This document shows, in pieces, positions 1-14,200 of a stretch of 64,000 nt of DNA (positions within the stretch are counted from its first letter, which is position 1; each line of letters starts with the position of its first letter). This stretch comes from Hydractinia symbiolongicarpus. Lineage: Eukaryota > Cnidaria > Hydrozoa > Anthoathecata > Hydractiniidae. The stretch spans positions 13,270,001-13,334,000 of the forward strand of contig NC_079878.1 in assembly GCF_029227915.1 (NCBI RefSeq), in the 5' to 3' direction. The notes beneath the pieces are model-generated. The model was not told where the DNA came from and made no database searches. It saw nothing but the letters and a program-made list of their open reading frames with translations. The translations under genes were made by a program, and so were the position numbers.

Positions 1-632
1 AATCCTTTTACACTCATAATTCCTTCACAACTACTGAGCACTTCTTACATCAAACATACATGCGTAGATTTTATGTATCCGTTAGTTAAGTTCCATCAAG
101 AAACTTCGGCGCAAAAACAAAGACGAATCACTGACGCCACACATATAGCATGTGCATCGCTAATTAGATATCTTGAAATGATTTTGCGGAAAAACAAAAA
201 GTGAAAGCAGTGAAAAAGATATAGTTCGCACGTAAAAGATATTTTGTGGTTGTCAATTTTAATCGGATTTGCAACTTTCTTAAATCACCACCTTTTTAGC
301 GATGAGAATTTACTTGAATACATTTAAAAAAGGCCTTCGTTTCCTTGTCAGATGATGAATTTAAATTCGACAACTGCTTTTATGTTAGTTTTCTTCTTTT
401 CTCTACTTTAATGTGCGTAAATAAACTGCCACAACAAAGAAGAGAACTAAAATAGTATCAAGGGTCATACTTTTTGTCTAATTATTTGGTTGGTGCCAAA
501 CACATGATCACGTAACATGTTAAATATTTCTTATTTCCGTGAGACAAAAAAAGTTTTCCTAAACCCACGTGTTTTCTTTTTGAGTTTCGATTCCGACAAG
601 AAAGTAGTCAATAATAGACAGTGAAGATGAAA
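1..632. other. Intergenic stretch, no gene seen
   Basis: AT-rich sequence with only short open frames and no splice-bounded coding pattern, RNA gene or clear inverted repeat. I see nothing I can name here. Confidence 0.6.
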
Positions 633-902
633 GCGGAGATGGTGTAGTGGTAGCGCACTCGACGTGTAATCATAAAGTGTCAGGTTCGAGTCCCCACTCC
701 GACGAACTTTAAATGCAGTGTTGTCAGCCCAATTGGTGCTATCTACTGTCCGATAACGGGGTTGTGTGGCAGACAAGCAAGTTAGAGCAATATACGTATC
801 TCTGGCGGTAATGTAACATAGTTACTGTCGGAGGGGAGAAATAGACAACCGTTAGGTTTGAATCCCCAAAGACGTTAAAACTTCCCGTTACTTACTTACT
901 TA
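633..902 (+). mobile_element. tRNA-derived SINE, family A, copy 1
   Basis: The head is tRNA-like: GCGGAGATGGTGTAGTGGTA gives an A box and GGTTCGAGTCCC a B box, and the first bases CGGAG can pair with CTCCG about 65 bases later. The body continues for about 200 bp beyond the tRNA-like part and ends in a (TTAC)n tail near 887-902. A second copy lies on the minus strand at 47211-47475 and matches along the whole length, which shows this is a dispersed element and not a functional tRNA gene. Pol III transcription from the A and B boxes is expected for the class. Confidence 0.85.
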
Positions 903-932
903 TAAACTAGCAAACTTACTTAATTACTTACT

Positions 933-990
933 ATAGACAGGGTATGTCCCTAGATATTTGTGAGGCTAGCCATGCAAAATATGCACCTCT
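933..990 (+). repeat. 3' module shared with SINE family B
   Basis: About 58 bp starting TAGACAGGGTA and containing GATATTTGTGAGGCTAGCC match, in inverse orientation, the 3' end of the family B SINE at 26331-26388. Here it stands 30 bp downstream of the family A tail, without the family B tRNA head, so it is either a 5'-truncated family B copy or a separate 3' domain. Confidence 0.75.
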
Positions 991-1264
991 CTAATCGCTT
1001 ACATGTTCGCATGCAATCTCAAAAATCATTTGTCAACAACTGATTGATACTGTCCGGATACCAACCTACACATAAACTAATTTAATTACTGCCCTTTTTA
1101 AAATTTCTGAAAATACAGCTGATAACTGGAGTTGACAATAAGTATCTATAACAACTTCTCCTCACATACGAATTAATCTTCTTATACTCAAATTTATATA
1201 CGACTGTCGCAGAAACCAAGTCTCACGGCATGAACTCCTGCGACAATTCTCCACACGCGCCTTA

Positions 1265-1723
1265 AGCTTGGTTCCCACTGTGGGTTAACTTGGGTTTAAA
1301 TATAAAACCTAAAAGGTTTTAAATGTGTTTTAAAAATTAAAACAAACCCTGAGCATTCCCACTGTGTTTTAAAAGCAAAAACATGTTGCGTTTCTCTCTT
1401 GGTAGCCTTTATGTGATTTATCAAAAATCACTGGATATTGGCGAATAAAATAAGTTCGCTAAGATTCTCTTCCTGTACCAAACTTAGTTTTTTTTCTGCC
1501 ATTTTTTATTCTCTTTTCTGTCTTAACGTGAAAGTGCGCACAATGTGCCCTAAAATCGTTGAAAACTCCTTCGGCATTTGTCGGCGCCTTTGAACTTTAA
1601 ACCACAATATCAAAAATTTTAGATCTGAGGTTTTATTTTATCTGTGGTTCCCATTATGCTTTAGCTTTAAAATCTTATTTCAAACATACTTAAAACACAC
1701 TTAACCACAGTGGGAATCGAGCT
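1265..1723. mobile_element. MITE with TTA target duplication (PIF/Harbinger-like)
   Basis: Terminal inverted repeats begin AGCTTGGTTCCCACTGTGG at the left and AGCTCGATTCCCACTGTGG on the opposite strand at the right. The element is flanked on both sides by TTA (1262-1264 and 1724-1726). Interior is AT-rich with no coding frame. TTA duplications are typical of PIF/Harbinger-derived MITEs, but the assignment rests only on the duplication length and sequence. Confidence 0.7.
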
Positions 1724-1726
1724 TTA

Positions 1727-2291
1727 GTTTATATATGCCTTTTGACGTTCACACACACACACATATGTGAAGTCCTTTGGGGACCCTTTTTCTCTATATA
1801 AGTGAATGTGTAAATATAATTAGTTAGTTCAAAACAAGGTTTTTGCCTCGTTTTTAATCATATGCCTCGTTTTCACAGGCTCATTTTAAGCTTGCTTGCT
1901 AAGTGTATGATGTGACATCAAAATGTTGTTATTTAGTCAAGCAAAGAGGCCTTTCTAATTTATTTTCCATTTTATTACTTAATCCGAAATAGTAGTAACG
2001 GCTGCAAAATAAGGCCGACGACAGAAGCAGATGAATAAATGAAGTTAACTGGCATTTCTTAATTTTCTTCGTTTTTCTCTTCTTTCTTTCGCAGCTAGCT
2101 ATTTAATCCTGAGTTTGCATGTCATTTCAATTTTCATTGAGCACAGGAGCGGAAAAAATATATAAATTACAGATTAATAGATAGTCAATCAAATGAAAGT
2201 ATTTTTCATGCTCCTTTCCTTTCGTTCTTTTGAGAGTGGAATTCAGCTTTAGAATATTTTTTTCAACTTTAGAATTATTCTGGGTACGAGG
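1727..2291. other. Upstream region of the LRPPRC-like gene
   Basis: AT-rich sequence with a short (CA)n run near 1752-1763. The promoter and 5' UTR of the LRPPRC-like gene should lie here, but I see no convincing TATA element or other motif that would place the transcription start. Confidence 0.4.
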
Positions 2292-5200
2292 ATGGGTTAT
2301 AAGAAATATTTCGGTGATCGGCTTAATGGAACTTTAAAAATGGCGTTCGTGTTGGTGAAGAACGTGCGCTCCTTTTTATCGCCAACTACAGCAATAGCTT
2401 GCAGATATCGCCACGCTGCTCGCTCAATTTCCAATAGTTATGGAATAGGATTATCCCTTAAACCACTAGGTAGCAGTCTTAAACGAACGCAAGGCTCTAG
2501 TTTTTGTAGATTACTAGAGACAGCTGCAGCAGCACCAAGCCTGGAAAATAATGCTGAACGACCAACTGAAAAAGATTTGACATCAAATCAAAAGAAGGAA
2601 AGCGACGATGCTCAAAAGATACAAAAATACAATAGGTTTAAAACTAAGTCAGCTTTCTTAAAGCATTTTAATGAAAAACTTGAATCAGGTTAGTCAAGGC
2701 TTTTTTATTGTTGTATTAGCTTGCGCACAGGCAGTCCCTCTGGCAGATATAACTGCAAATTAAGCTATGATAATCTACAATTAGCTGAGGTTTCGCTTGT
2801 GATACTATTATAGTATATCTGTCATTGTTTTTTGGAAAAGTTATGTGCAGGACTTTTAGAATGCAAGGCTTAATGGCCTGTTGTGAAGAGGGTGGCGACT
2901 CGCTGAAAGCGCCGTATATGTGAGGGCTGCAGAGCGGGTATTTTTTCGTTTTTTCCAAGGTTTTTGTCTGTAACCGCCCGAAAAAGCCTAGGACATTTGA
3001 AACCACCCGAATTGCGCCTGAAATGCAACGGATGCGAGCTCATTGTTCTCATTTAAATTTTGTCGAGAAGAAGGAAGGTGCTATTTTATTGTTGTTTTCG
3101 ATTTTATTATGAAATTTTTCATGTGTTATCTTTTGTATTAAAATATTTTGAAAGAAGAGAGGTGCTGCTAGTTTTGAAAACAACAATGCAAATGATTATG
3201 CGCAATGAAGTGTACTGAAAGTGATTTTGTCAAAGCAAAGCAAATCAAACAGTCTAAAAGTTTTTATTTCTTTACCTGTTTTCACATGTCAAATCTGGGA
3301 AATTCTGTTTTGTATGAGCTATGTCAGTCCTGGTCATATGAATTTAGCAGCTGAGTGATACTTCACTCTCCTCGATTGTTGTAAGTGCGTGATGAATTTT
3401 ACTCGTCTTGCCTTAATTGAGGAGAATGATTATTCAGTTTTTATAATTTGAGGTGCGTGATAACACATGAAAAGTGTGGTTGTCTGTTAGGCCTACTGAT
3501 TAATTGAATGTATTTGCATCTTTATTAAAGGAATGTCTCAAAATTTCTGTACGTAATTCATATAATTCGTATTAAAACTTCGTATCACTGATCAGCCCTT
3601 AGAATTAGCGTCAGCATTCGGGACTGCCGACGTAATTGCCAACGCAAAATACGAAGATATTGTAGTTGTAGCGGCAAAAAAATTGCCCTGCCCTCGGTTT
3701 TGTAAGAAGAGATGTTCTGCGAAGACTCTAACAATTGAGTCTCCTGTACAGTTTTGCTTCATGTTTAGCTGTGCCAGTGACAAGCATTTATGAAGCATGC
3801 CACTGGTGACTTCTGCGATATACAACCTAATAATGCCCTAACCTAATGAATTCATCTTGAAACATAAAAAGCCAGTAACATTCAAAAAGAACAACAGGTG
3901 TTAATATGCAATGCAGCATATTCAATCTAAAAATAATTCATTTTTAAACGCACATGTTTTTCCTTCACATTCCGAACTTTAAGTAATTTTTTTCTTTGAT
4001 TACTGACCAAAGTGTTTTTGGTGCCTGATTGAAAAGGCTGTTCCAGTAGAGTGCGTATGCACAGGGGGGGAAACTCTCACCTCAAAAGTCCAGGACTGTA
4101 TGTACACTGTGTGACATAACAAATAAATAAAATATGTATGAACCAATATGTATGACTTTCGTTCAATAATGGCGGTGACTGTTATGTTATTATCAATTTT
4201 GGGGGACAAAATTTGGACACAAAAAATATAAATATTTAATTTTTTTAATGCCATGTTGTTTTTGTGATATGTAGGAATGTGTCAATTATAACATATACAT
4301 AGGTTTTTTCATTAATTCTCTTTTAAAATGTTCTTAAAATTCTCAATTTATTATATGAAAATGTTGTTATCTTCCCCAAAAATGTTAAAAATTCTCAAAA
4401 GTCATCAAATCTCCACACATTTTACTTTAAAAAGAGCGGCAACTCTGCAATTGTGTCAGATACAGCTTTAAACAAAGTTTGTTAATTCACTAGGGAAGCT
4501 GAAATTAAAGTGAAATTCAACTGAAAAATAGATTTTGAGTTGTCTAGAGTTAAATTAGTTTAAGTGGCATAAGGCTAGGAGAGTTAACACTTTAATGGAC
4601 TTGACAAGTGCCTGGACACTGTGTTCATCATTTCTTAAGAAAGAAAATTAAAATGATGCTGTCACAAATATTAATAAATAAATCTAAATATTAATAAATT
4701 GTTAATATAATTCATGCAAAAATTAATCCACGTTGTAAAGGATATATTTTTTTTACAAAGAAATAATTTTAATGGTATTATCAATTTATCATTTGTGATT
4801 ACAGCGCAATGCACACAGACTTTGCATATGCTTCGGAATTCCGTTTTACTGCCTTCGCAAAATTAAAATATTTATTGCATTGCTTTTAGGGGAAGTATTG
4901 ACTACTGCACAAGCATTTGCCTTTTTAAAATCTTGTGGACCTCGAATGGTTGGCGAAACTGATGCATCTAGAAATGAGCTAGTGAATTATGTCTGGAAAA
5001 AGCTTGAAGAAAATGGTAAGAGGTCTTTTTAAGACGTACTAGGCCTAAAAGCTTTTCTGTATCTGGGAGAGGTAAAAAGTGTAGAACAATTAAATAAGCC
5101 AATAGTTGCAATTTTCATTTATGTTATAAAAACTAAAACATCGTAACTGTTTTACTACTTACTGACTTACAAAAGGGTTTAGAATCACAAGATAGTAAAA

Positions 5201-8200
5201 TTATTCTTATTCACTGTTGTGCAAAGTTTCACTGTTTGACCATGGTTATAATTTGTTTTTTTTAAGTTAAATAAATACAATTGAGTTCAGAGCATTATTT
5301 ACTTATTCTGTGCTAAAATAGATGCTGCTAAAAAATTTAAATGTTAGGAAGTCGTACATTTAAGGATACTATATTTCCCCATTCATTTTGCTTTAAATAT
5401 GAAAGTATAAGTAATACAATACTCACTGTGATTCCTAAGATGTAGTAAATTGGATTCGTTGTTCCTTGCACCTTGTGTGCATGCTAGTGTTTTTTAACCC
5501 TTCTTTCTAAAAATTATTTATTATTTTGACTTTCTATTTCTGTGGTAGTAATGCTAAACAAAAAAGTACTTTACTATTGCCTTTCTTGTCTGTCTTTAAT
5601 TTATAAGATTGTACATAATGTTTTCTATTACATTTTAGGAGTTCCATTACAAACAGGACTGTGGAATACTTTATTATCTGTGTATGTTGAAAACAACCAC
5701 GATTTTGTACCATTAGAATTTTTACGCAACGTATGGGAGAAGTCTTCTGCTGAACCAAATAAAGTAATGTTGAAGTATTTTGTCTCTAATTAAGTAGAAC
5801 CAAATTTGAATTTGAATAAAAATTTAATTAAAAAGGAAAAAGAATAAAACGAGAATATGCTTTTGTGGAAAATAGAGTTTTGTATATTTTGCTGGAATAA
5901 ACTTCTCTACGGTTTGTGATTTTAAACACATCACTGTTATTGTGACAATTACAAATTATTGGTGTGTTTAAATAGGAGGGTAAAAAATTTTTTTAATTTT
6001 TTTAACTGACATACTTAAAATGCTTGTTTTTTACTGGAATAAACTTTTATGGTTGACCAACCTTAGCATGTCAAATTCCCTAAGACATATACGGCTCTAA
6101 TCTAAAACATGCAAGCACTAAACTAGACAATAGCTTAAAGTGAGATATTTTCTGCTGCTATAAATATTTGGCAAGTTCAATCCACAATTTTTTTTTTGCA
6201 CAACTATTCTAGAATCATCATATATACAGTATCTCAAACTAAAAAGATGCAGTTATGTTCATCTCAGTTTTTTGAATGTAAGAAATTCTCAAGCAAAGTA
6301 CAACATTGGATACTTGTATACTGGTATTTAGCATTTGTCTTAGAGTTGGCAATGTGCGTACCTTTCTGTTAAATAGGAATATATATATAAGACTAACCTG
6401 TAGGTTATCTTCGCAATAGTTCTTTCTGTGTATAATGCAACGCTAAATTAGTGTGATTGATTCAACTCAACACTATTGAACACCACTCTGACTAAACACA
6501 ATTACCAATGATACTGGTTCAACACAATTAAAACCCCACCACCAAGTGATTCTTATTAGTAATCGCCTAGATAGAAGATCAACAATCTCCCTCTATTTTC
6601 TTTCTGTTTGGCGTTCAGTTGGTTATTCGAATGTTGAAAGGAATTTATAGCGACTCCTACTCGCTTAGTACAGTGCTCTAGGGGCAAAACTGGCTTTTCA
6701 CCAAAACCCTCTACTGTACTAGTCTTGGTTAAGTCATCACTACATGTATCTCTCTTTCTTCGTGTGATTACTTGTGTGGAATTTAAACATAAAAATTCTA
6801 AAAGATAAAAACTTCAAAAAAAATTCAAATTTTCATAACTCAACATTTAATTGGTCACTATTATTCTTCATGACCCCTCTGTAGCACATTCATTAAGAGT
6901 GTGCTATTTGCTCCTTGTTTTGTTAACATGTCTGCTAACTGATGTTTGGTAGAAATCCACTTCAATTCAATCTCTTTCTGATTGATACTCTGTCTAAGGG
7001 AAGCCATATCAACCCTTAACCGTTTGTCTTCCAAAGATTTTGTTGAATGGGCAGCTTCAAACAATGATTTGTTATCTGTATGACATAAGATGCCTTCTAG
7101 ATTAGTATTCAACACTTCATTTATCACATTTTTCACCCATATGCATGTATCAATACCATTAACAAGAGCTAGTGTCTCAGCAGCAAGAGTGCTACGCGCA
7201 ACTCTCTTAATCTTTTTAGACTGCCATGTGATAGGTGCCATAAGATTCTCAACACCTTTCAGGAAAATAAAAATTCCACTTTGAGAGCTGCCATCTTGAA
7301 GGTTCCCAAATGAAGCATCAGAATATAAGATCAGTTGTAATGGAAGCTTAAGTTTCCAAAATTTCAAGGAAATGTTGGGATTCAATTTCAACTTCTTTAC
7401 CACTTTATTGGCTCTCATGACATCATCAACTACTGCACAGTTTAGTTTTGTGCTTAGCTGGCACACATCAAATGAAATGTCAGGCCTTGATTGCGATGAC
7501 ATCCAGTTTAGTTGCCCACATATACATCGGAAGTTTGATTGTTCTTCATGTGATAGTTGACGATGTCTGTCTGTTGTGTTTTGAATCTTGACCAGTTCCA
7601 TACCTGCCACATAGTTCTTTTGGTCATAGTTAATTGAACCATTAGATTGTTGTATATTGACACCAACATATTTGAAATTGGAGTAATCTTCAGATCCAAT
7701 GAGAAAAGTTTCTCTGATAGCCGAAATGACCTTCACTTGAAAATCATGGGATCCTCCCCATAGAAAATCATCAACATGTATTACAGTCAGTCCTTGGCAG
7801 CAGTCATCTTGAATCCAATAAAATAATGCTTCATCAAATAAAGACATTCTCAACCCCAAGCCGATTAGCTCTTCCTTCACACGTAGATACCAAGCTCTTG
7901 AAGCATCAGCAAGGCCGTATACAACTTTATTTAGTTTCCAGAACACACCTGTTGTATTTGCTTCCTTTGGGGGCTTTATGATAACCTCTCTGTCAATCTG
8001 GTTGCCTTGAAGAAATGCCGTCTTGACATCTAAGGTGTGACATTCCCATTCATAGGTTGCTAGCATCGTAAGTACAATGCGAAGACTTTCTTTTGAAAAA
8101 GTTGGGGAGTCCTTAGTCAGATTTTTGACCTCTTCTTCTTCAAAACCTCTTATGACCAAACGAGCTTTAACTGTTTTGTATCCCTCTATATTCTTTGTTG

Positions 8201-11200
8201 TGACCACCCATCTTGTGGATATTGGAGATTGACCCTTATCTTCTATGGTGGGGAAAACTTTGTTGTCTTCCCAATTGGCTAATTCTTCATACTTTGCATT
8301 TAGGACCTCATCTGTAGCAGTTGCTTGAGTCGATAATAGTACTTCTTCAGTTTCGTTTGTCTCAACAACAGGTTGCCAGTCACTCACACATCTTTTGAAA
8401 TCTAACCAATTTATTTCACCTGTGTCTTCATTTTGGACATTTAAACAGCTACCATACTGTCTGCCTTCTTTTCCTTTTCTGCTCACTTTTCCTGCTCTGC
8501 TGTGGACTAATCCCCTTGTCCATTCACTGTCGGGAGTTAGCTTGTAAATGATTTTTGTCTTCAACTTTGGTATTCCTTGGACTGTTGACGAATTGCTAAC
8601 ATTTTGATTGGTTGTGATTTCATTTGTTGATATCTTGTGTGTTGTTGTTTCATTCATTGAGGCACCGTCTGATGTTGTTTCTTTTGTTGTTTGTAAATTT
8701 GTTGTTTTCTCATTTTCTGGTTCTTCTGTATTGTTACTGTCAAAATCATCTGCACCAACATATTCACCAAAAACATCATCGCGTTCAAGCGGAATGCAAT
8801 TGTTCACTTGTGTAGTTGTCACTTCAGTACTCCTTTCCGTGTCTTGTAAAGGTTTTTGTGAATGCAAAACTTGGTCCAACTTCTGCAAGCGACACATGTG
8901 TACTCTAACATAACTTCCACCATGTTTTACAAGGACTTGCTTATTCTCCTGTCCAATTACAGTGCCTGGTCCATGCCATTTTTCACTGTCTTTTCTCCTA
9001 TAAAAAACTCTATCTCTATTGATATATTGCTCATCATTGTAACACTGAACATTATGTCTCAATGCTCTTCATATACGCTCAGAAGACTCTGCTGCTATAA
9101 AGGCTCTTCGTGATGCATGCATTACAGCAAGGTTATGGGCCACGGTTTTGCTTGAAACTGTGTCATTCATAGCTGGCAAATGATCAGTGAGGATGCAGGG
9201 ATAGTCGTGATTTTTACCATAAACAAGTTGATTTGGTGAGAATCCCTTGTTGTTTGATAAAGAATTCTTTGCACTTATAGCCCAGAATAGTGCCCGATTG
9301 TGTGTACATTTTGTGTCTTCAATAATTTTTTCAGCATTTTCTTAATCATACCATTGTGTCGTTCACATAGTCCATTTGACCAAGGACTTTCAGCTGCAGT
9401 TGTTGAAAACTCTATGTTAAACTGCTCACACATTTCTTCATACACTTTGTTAACAAATTCTCCACCATTATCAGCTAGAAACTTCCTTGGTTGACCAAAT
9501 CGGGCTAACCAAATTTCAAAGATAATATCTGTTATTACATCTTTGTCTTTCGTCTTTGTCAATTTTGCTGATGAAAATCTGGTAAAAACATCTATGATAT
9601 GGATAAACCATAATGATTGCGAAAGTTGCACAAGATCTAGAGCCACACACTGGTTAAATTCTGATGACATTGGTAAGCCAACAATAGGGCGCGGTCTTGG
9701 TTTTTTCTGTATTTGATGCACACTTCACAAGAGTTTGATACTTCATCGATGACTTTCATAACTTTACTTTGGTCATTTAAGAAGGAATTAGATGCTTTGA
9801 TGAGAGATTTTAATTTTTCAGCACTTGGATGGCAAAATTGACGATGAAGTTTGATAATCTTACTTTTTCTTGATTTTGTACTTGCACAAACAAAGGCAAC
9901 CTGGGGTAACAAGTGGTCATGTTTCTTTCCATCCATCTCTATTATGTTGTTGTTCAAAGGTATGCAATAATGACCTGTAGTGGTAAATTTTAAAGGATGG
10001 TGTTCTCCAAACATTGTAACCGAATCGTTGATAAAATCTAAAACTGCCTCTGCTTTTTTCATGGAAGCTTGACTCAGTAACAAAGGAATTTCGTTTGGGA
10101 CAATTTCTGTCTCCAGATAAACTTTTTTTGAGCCAATAATTACAGGTAAGAACACTCTTTTCATAGAACAAACTGCTTCACTATCTCCAAATTTAAATCT
10201 TATTTGGCTGGGATGCTCTTCGGGCAATCTATCATTTTCAAGATTATCAATAAAACATTGATACCAAGTATTACCACAAACGGTCTTTGTGCAACCACAG
10301 TCTAAAACTGCACATGACAGAGTTTCGCCGACCAGAGACTGCATTTCATCTTCTCTGATTTTTGCAAAAAACGTAACCTTAGAATGACTGTCATCTTTTC
10401 TAACATCCTCAGGTTCCTGGTTCTCATAAGAGTGTGGACAGTTTGAAGCCCACTGATATATAGATTGGCAAATATTGCATCTTGATGGACTTCCAGATTG
10501 ATTGGATGGATTCATTCTTCTATTGTTGGGTCTGGTTTTTCTTCCTGCATATCTCTGATTTGAAGCAGTTGCAGGTCTTCCTCTTCTAAACCTTGAGCGT
10601 TGATATCCCCCTCTTTGAGTGAAGTAATTTTGCTCAATTGTATCTGCACTTGCCTGAAGAACTGGTTCTATCTTTACTTCAGTATTTGTTCCTAATGAGG
10701 CCACCGTATCCCCAAATATTTTCTTTAACTGCCGTACCATTGCATCATACCGTAGTTCATTTAAAGTTGCTCTTGCTAACTGTTGCTGCTCTGGTGTAAG
10801 GTTGGCACTTTGTAGAACTCTATATGCCAACACTCCATCAGGAAGTACCATATTATGTCCTTGGATGTTATGGTATAACCGTTCAAACTCTATAAGATAG
10901 TCATTCATACTCATCTCAGGCGGTCGCTTAAATTTTTCAAAGGTTTCATAAGCTAGGTAAGCAGTTTGATTCTCATCTTTTAAATATATTTTGTCCAATC
11001 TGTTAGTAATAGCTTTTACTCCAGTTGCTGCACTTATCTGTTTAATGTCTAATTCTAGAACTGATTCTTTAGCTTTCCCTCTTAAGCCCATGAATATAGC
11101 TGGCCCTTGTTTTTCTGCCTTTAATTCTGTCAGTGCTTGCCATATTTGCACTTCTTTTTTCCAATCTTTGTAACTCGTCTCTTTGTCCAATGATGGTGGG

Positions 11201-14200
11201 GGGACCCAACTTTTTGACATTTCACTTTTATTTCTCTGCTACCATTGTTAAATAGGAATATATATATAAGACTAACCTGTAGGTTATCTTCGCAATAGTT
11301 CTTTCTGTGTATAACGCAACGCTAAATTAGTGTGATTGATTCAACTCAACACTATTGAACACCACTCTGACTAAACACAACGAATTACCAATGATACTGG
11401 TTCAACACAATTAAAAACCCACCACCAAGTGATTCTTATTAGTAATCGCCTAGATAGAAGATCAACACTTTCTACAAGAAAAACTACAAACATTAACTTC
11501 AGTGCTTTCAAGTTTTTTGTTTTTTTGAACACATTTTCTGTCTCAAACAACAGTTTTCTTTGTCCTTCAAAATCTTTGTCTTTATAAAAAGTTTGAAAAA
11601 GAACAAAATATTTGTTTCCACTTATATAAAAGTGGATTTTGTTTTTATCTTTAATGACGGCTTATCAAGAATGTGTTCATACTGTATATACATCAATGAT
11701 TCGCAGGACTGTCTTCTTTTATTTTATCCAGTGTAAAATTTCTAAAATACCAGTATACCTGTGTCAGAATTTCCCTGGATACATTACTGCTTGTAAAAGT
11801 GGCATGTAATGCAATCGATTTATGATATTTCAGAAATTCTTCATGCATTTTAGTCAAAATGACCAACAGCATTTTTTTAAAAAACATTACTGCTCCTTGT
11901 GTGTCCTATGCATATTTAAAAAATGGAAAATTGGATCTTTATTGGTATTTGTTTGTCATCATCATCATTCTCGGCTTAACGTCCGTTTTCCATGCTAGCA
12001 TGGGTTGGACGGGGTATATTAATGACCCTCTTCCAATCTGATCTAGACTGTGTTAGATCTAAACTCAACTTCCTCTCTATCAAGTCTGTCCTTATAACCT
12101 CCTGCCAAGTCTTTCTCGGTCTGCCTCTGGGCTTTGCCCCAGGAACTATCAAGTCTCTACACTTTCTTACCCAATTATCCTCCTCCATTCTTTCCAAGTG
12201 CCCCAGCCAATTCAATCTTCTTATCTGGATAACATCTTTAATTCTACAGAGACTTAGCCTGCTTCTTAGCTCATCTGAACTCTTTCTGTCTCTCAGACTG
12301 GCATTACACATCCACCTAACCATTCTCATATCATTCCTTTCTAAACGGTCAAGATCTTCCTGCTTCACTGCCCATGTCTCACTACCGTACAACATAACAC
12401 TTCTTACACAGGCCTCATACAACCTACCTTTTACCTCAATTGACAGGACTCTGCTAGTCAATAAAGGAAGTAACTCTCTAAACTTTTTCCAAGCAGAACC
12501 TATCCTGCAAGTAACACTTCTTCCAACACCCCCTTCACTGCCCAACATATCACCTAAGTAACAGAAGTTCTTAACTATCTCTAACGAGCCACTGTTGTAC
12601 ATCATTAAAGCTGGAAATACTTCATTCTCTATAATCTCACCTTTGCAACGCTTGCATACAAACTGTATGCCAGCTCTTAACCTTCCACTAATACTACTGC
12701 ACTTCTTATGTACCCAATGCTTGCAAGTCTGACAAAAAATTGAGTTACTACCAACCCCTTTCCTGCAAACTCCACAAGGCCACTTTCCAACTACAAGGTC
12801 ACACTTGGCTGCAATGCTACTTATCATGACTTTAGACTTTGCTGTGTTTACCTTCAGCCCTTTCTCTTCTAGTCCTTTCTTCCACTTCTCAAACTTTTCA
12901 ACTAATTCTTCCATCGACTCTGCTATGAGAACCAAATCATCTGCATACAATAACTCCCATGGGCAACCTGTTCTGAACTCCATCGACAGCGCTTCTAAGA
13001 CTAGAATAAACAACAAAGGACTAAGTACAGAACCCTGATGTACACCAACATTTACACTAAATTCATCACTAAGTGAATCGTTAATCCTGACACGACTTCT
13101 AGCATTGCTGTACATAGACTGAACCATCGTAACTAGCCACTCATCCACACCTAATTTTCTCATAGCCCACCAAATAACTTTACGTGGCACTCTATCAAAA
13201 GCTTTCTCTAAATCTACAAAGGCAAAATAGAGATTCTTTCTCTTTCCTAAATACTTTTCCTGAAGCTGTCTGAGTAAAAATATTGCATCTGTAGTGCCAC
13301 GCCCTGGAACAAAACCAAATTGCATCTTATCTATATCAATTCTTTCTCTAAGTAACTTATCAATCACTCTTTCAATAACTTTCATTACTTGATCAACCAA
13401 CTTCAAACCTCTATAGTTTCCCCTTTCTAATGCATCACCCTTGCCCTTGAAACAATTCACTATTACACTCGACTGCCACTCACTCGGAATAGCACCATCC
13501 TTTATAATCTGGTTAGCAAGACTTGTAATAAGCTCAACTCCAATATATCCAGATGCTTTTACCATCTCTGCTACAATACCTGATACTCCTGCAGCCTTGC
13601 CAATCTTCATTTTCCTAATAGCCTCCACTACCCATTCTGTCTTGATCTGCATGGCTGGCCCTTCTACGACATCATCATCAGACAAATCATCCTCGTCCCA
13701 ATCAAACTCAGTGTTAAGCAACCTCTGATAATGATTCTTCCAAGCTACCCTTTTCTCCTCCTCTGTGCTAGCCAAAACACCTTCATCATTACGTATACAC
13801 TTCTCACCTACAATATCTTGATTAGTCTTCTTCATTTGCTTTGCTATCTTGAATACCTCATTGCGCTGGTCTTCCCTTCTTAACACATCTGCAAATCTGT
13901 TTCTCTCTGCTTCTGATTTTGCCTTATACACTGCTGTACGAGCCCGACGCTTAGCTTCTAAGTAAATAGTTTTACTACCACCTGACTTCCACTCTTTCCA
14001 AAGTTTCCTCTTTTCCTTTATACACTGGTCAACCTCATTATTCCACCACCAGGTCTGTCTATGTCTAGCTGGTCCTTTCGTCCACCCACAGGTATCATCA
14101 GAAGCTTCTAGAAGACAATTCTTCAAAGTAGTCCAAGTACTTTTAACATTGTCACTATCACATTGACTATTGTAGGCTAACTGCTGAACTTTTGCACTAA

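Larger units (their letters stand above)
6367..11467 (-). mobile_element. Ty1/Copia LTR retrotransposon 1, intact in structure
   Basis: A 5.1-kb element in intron 3 of the LRPPRC-like gene, antisense to it. Direct LTRs at 6367-6584 and 11246-11467 start TG and end CA; a 5-bp target duplication CTTTC sits at 6362-6366 and 11468-11472. On the minus strand the order is LTR, primer site, Gag, protease, integrase, reverse transcriptase, RNase H, polypurine tract, LTR. Integrase before reverse transcriptase defines Copia. The coding region is split over three open frames by at least two lesions (near 9700 and between 9275 and 9062), so the copy cannot move by itself. Confidence 0.95.

Noticed and set aside
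633-703. Possible functional tRNA gene
   Set aside because: A and B boxes are present, but the acceptor pairing is imperfect and the sequence belongs to a longer element with a second copy at 47211-47475.
11940-11972. CRISPR-like or satellite array from repeated ATC units
   Set aside because: It is the short simple-repeat tail of the LINE; no spacers or array structure.
11992-12561. 189-codon frame on the plus strand, repeated at 39354-39923 on the minus strand
   Set aside because: It is the antisense shadow of the LINE C-terminal region; it recurs only because the LINE is present twice.
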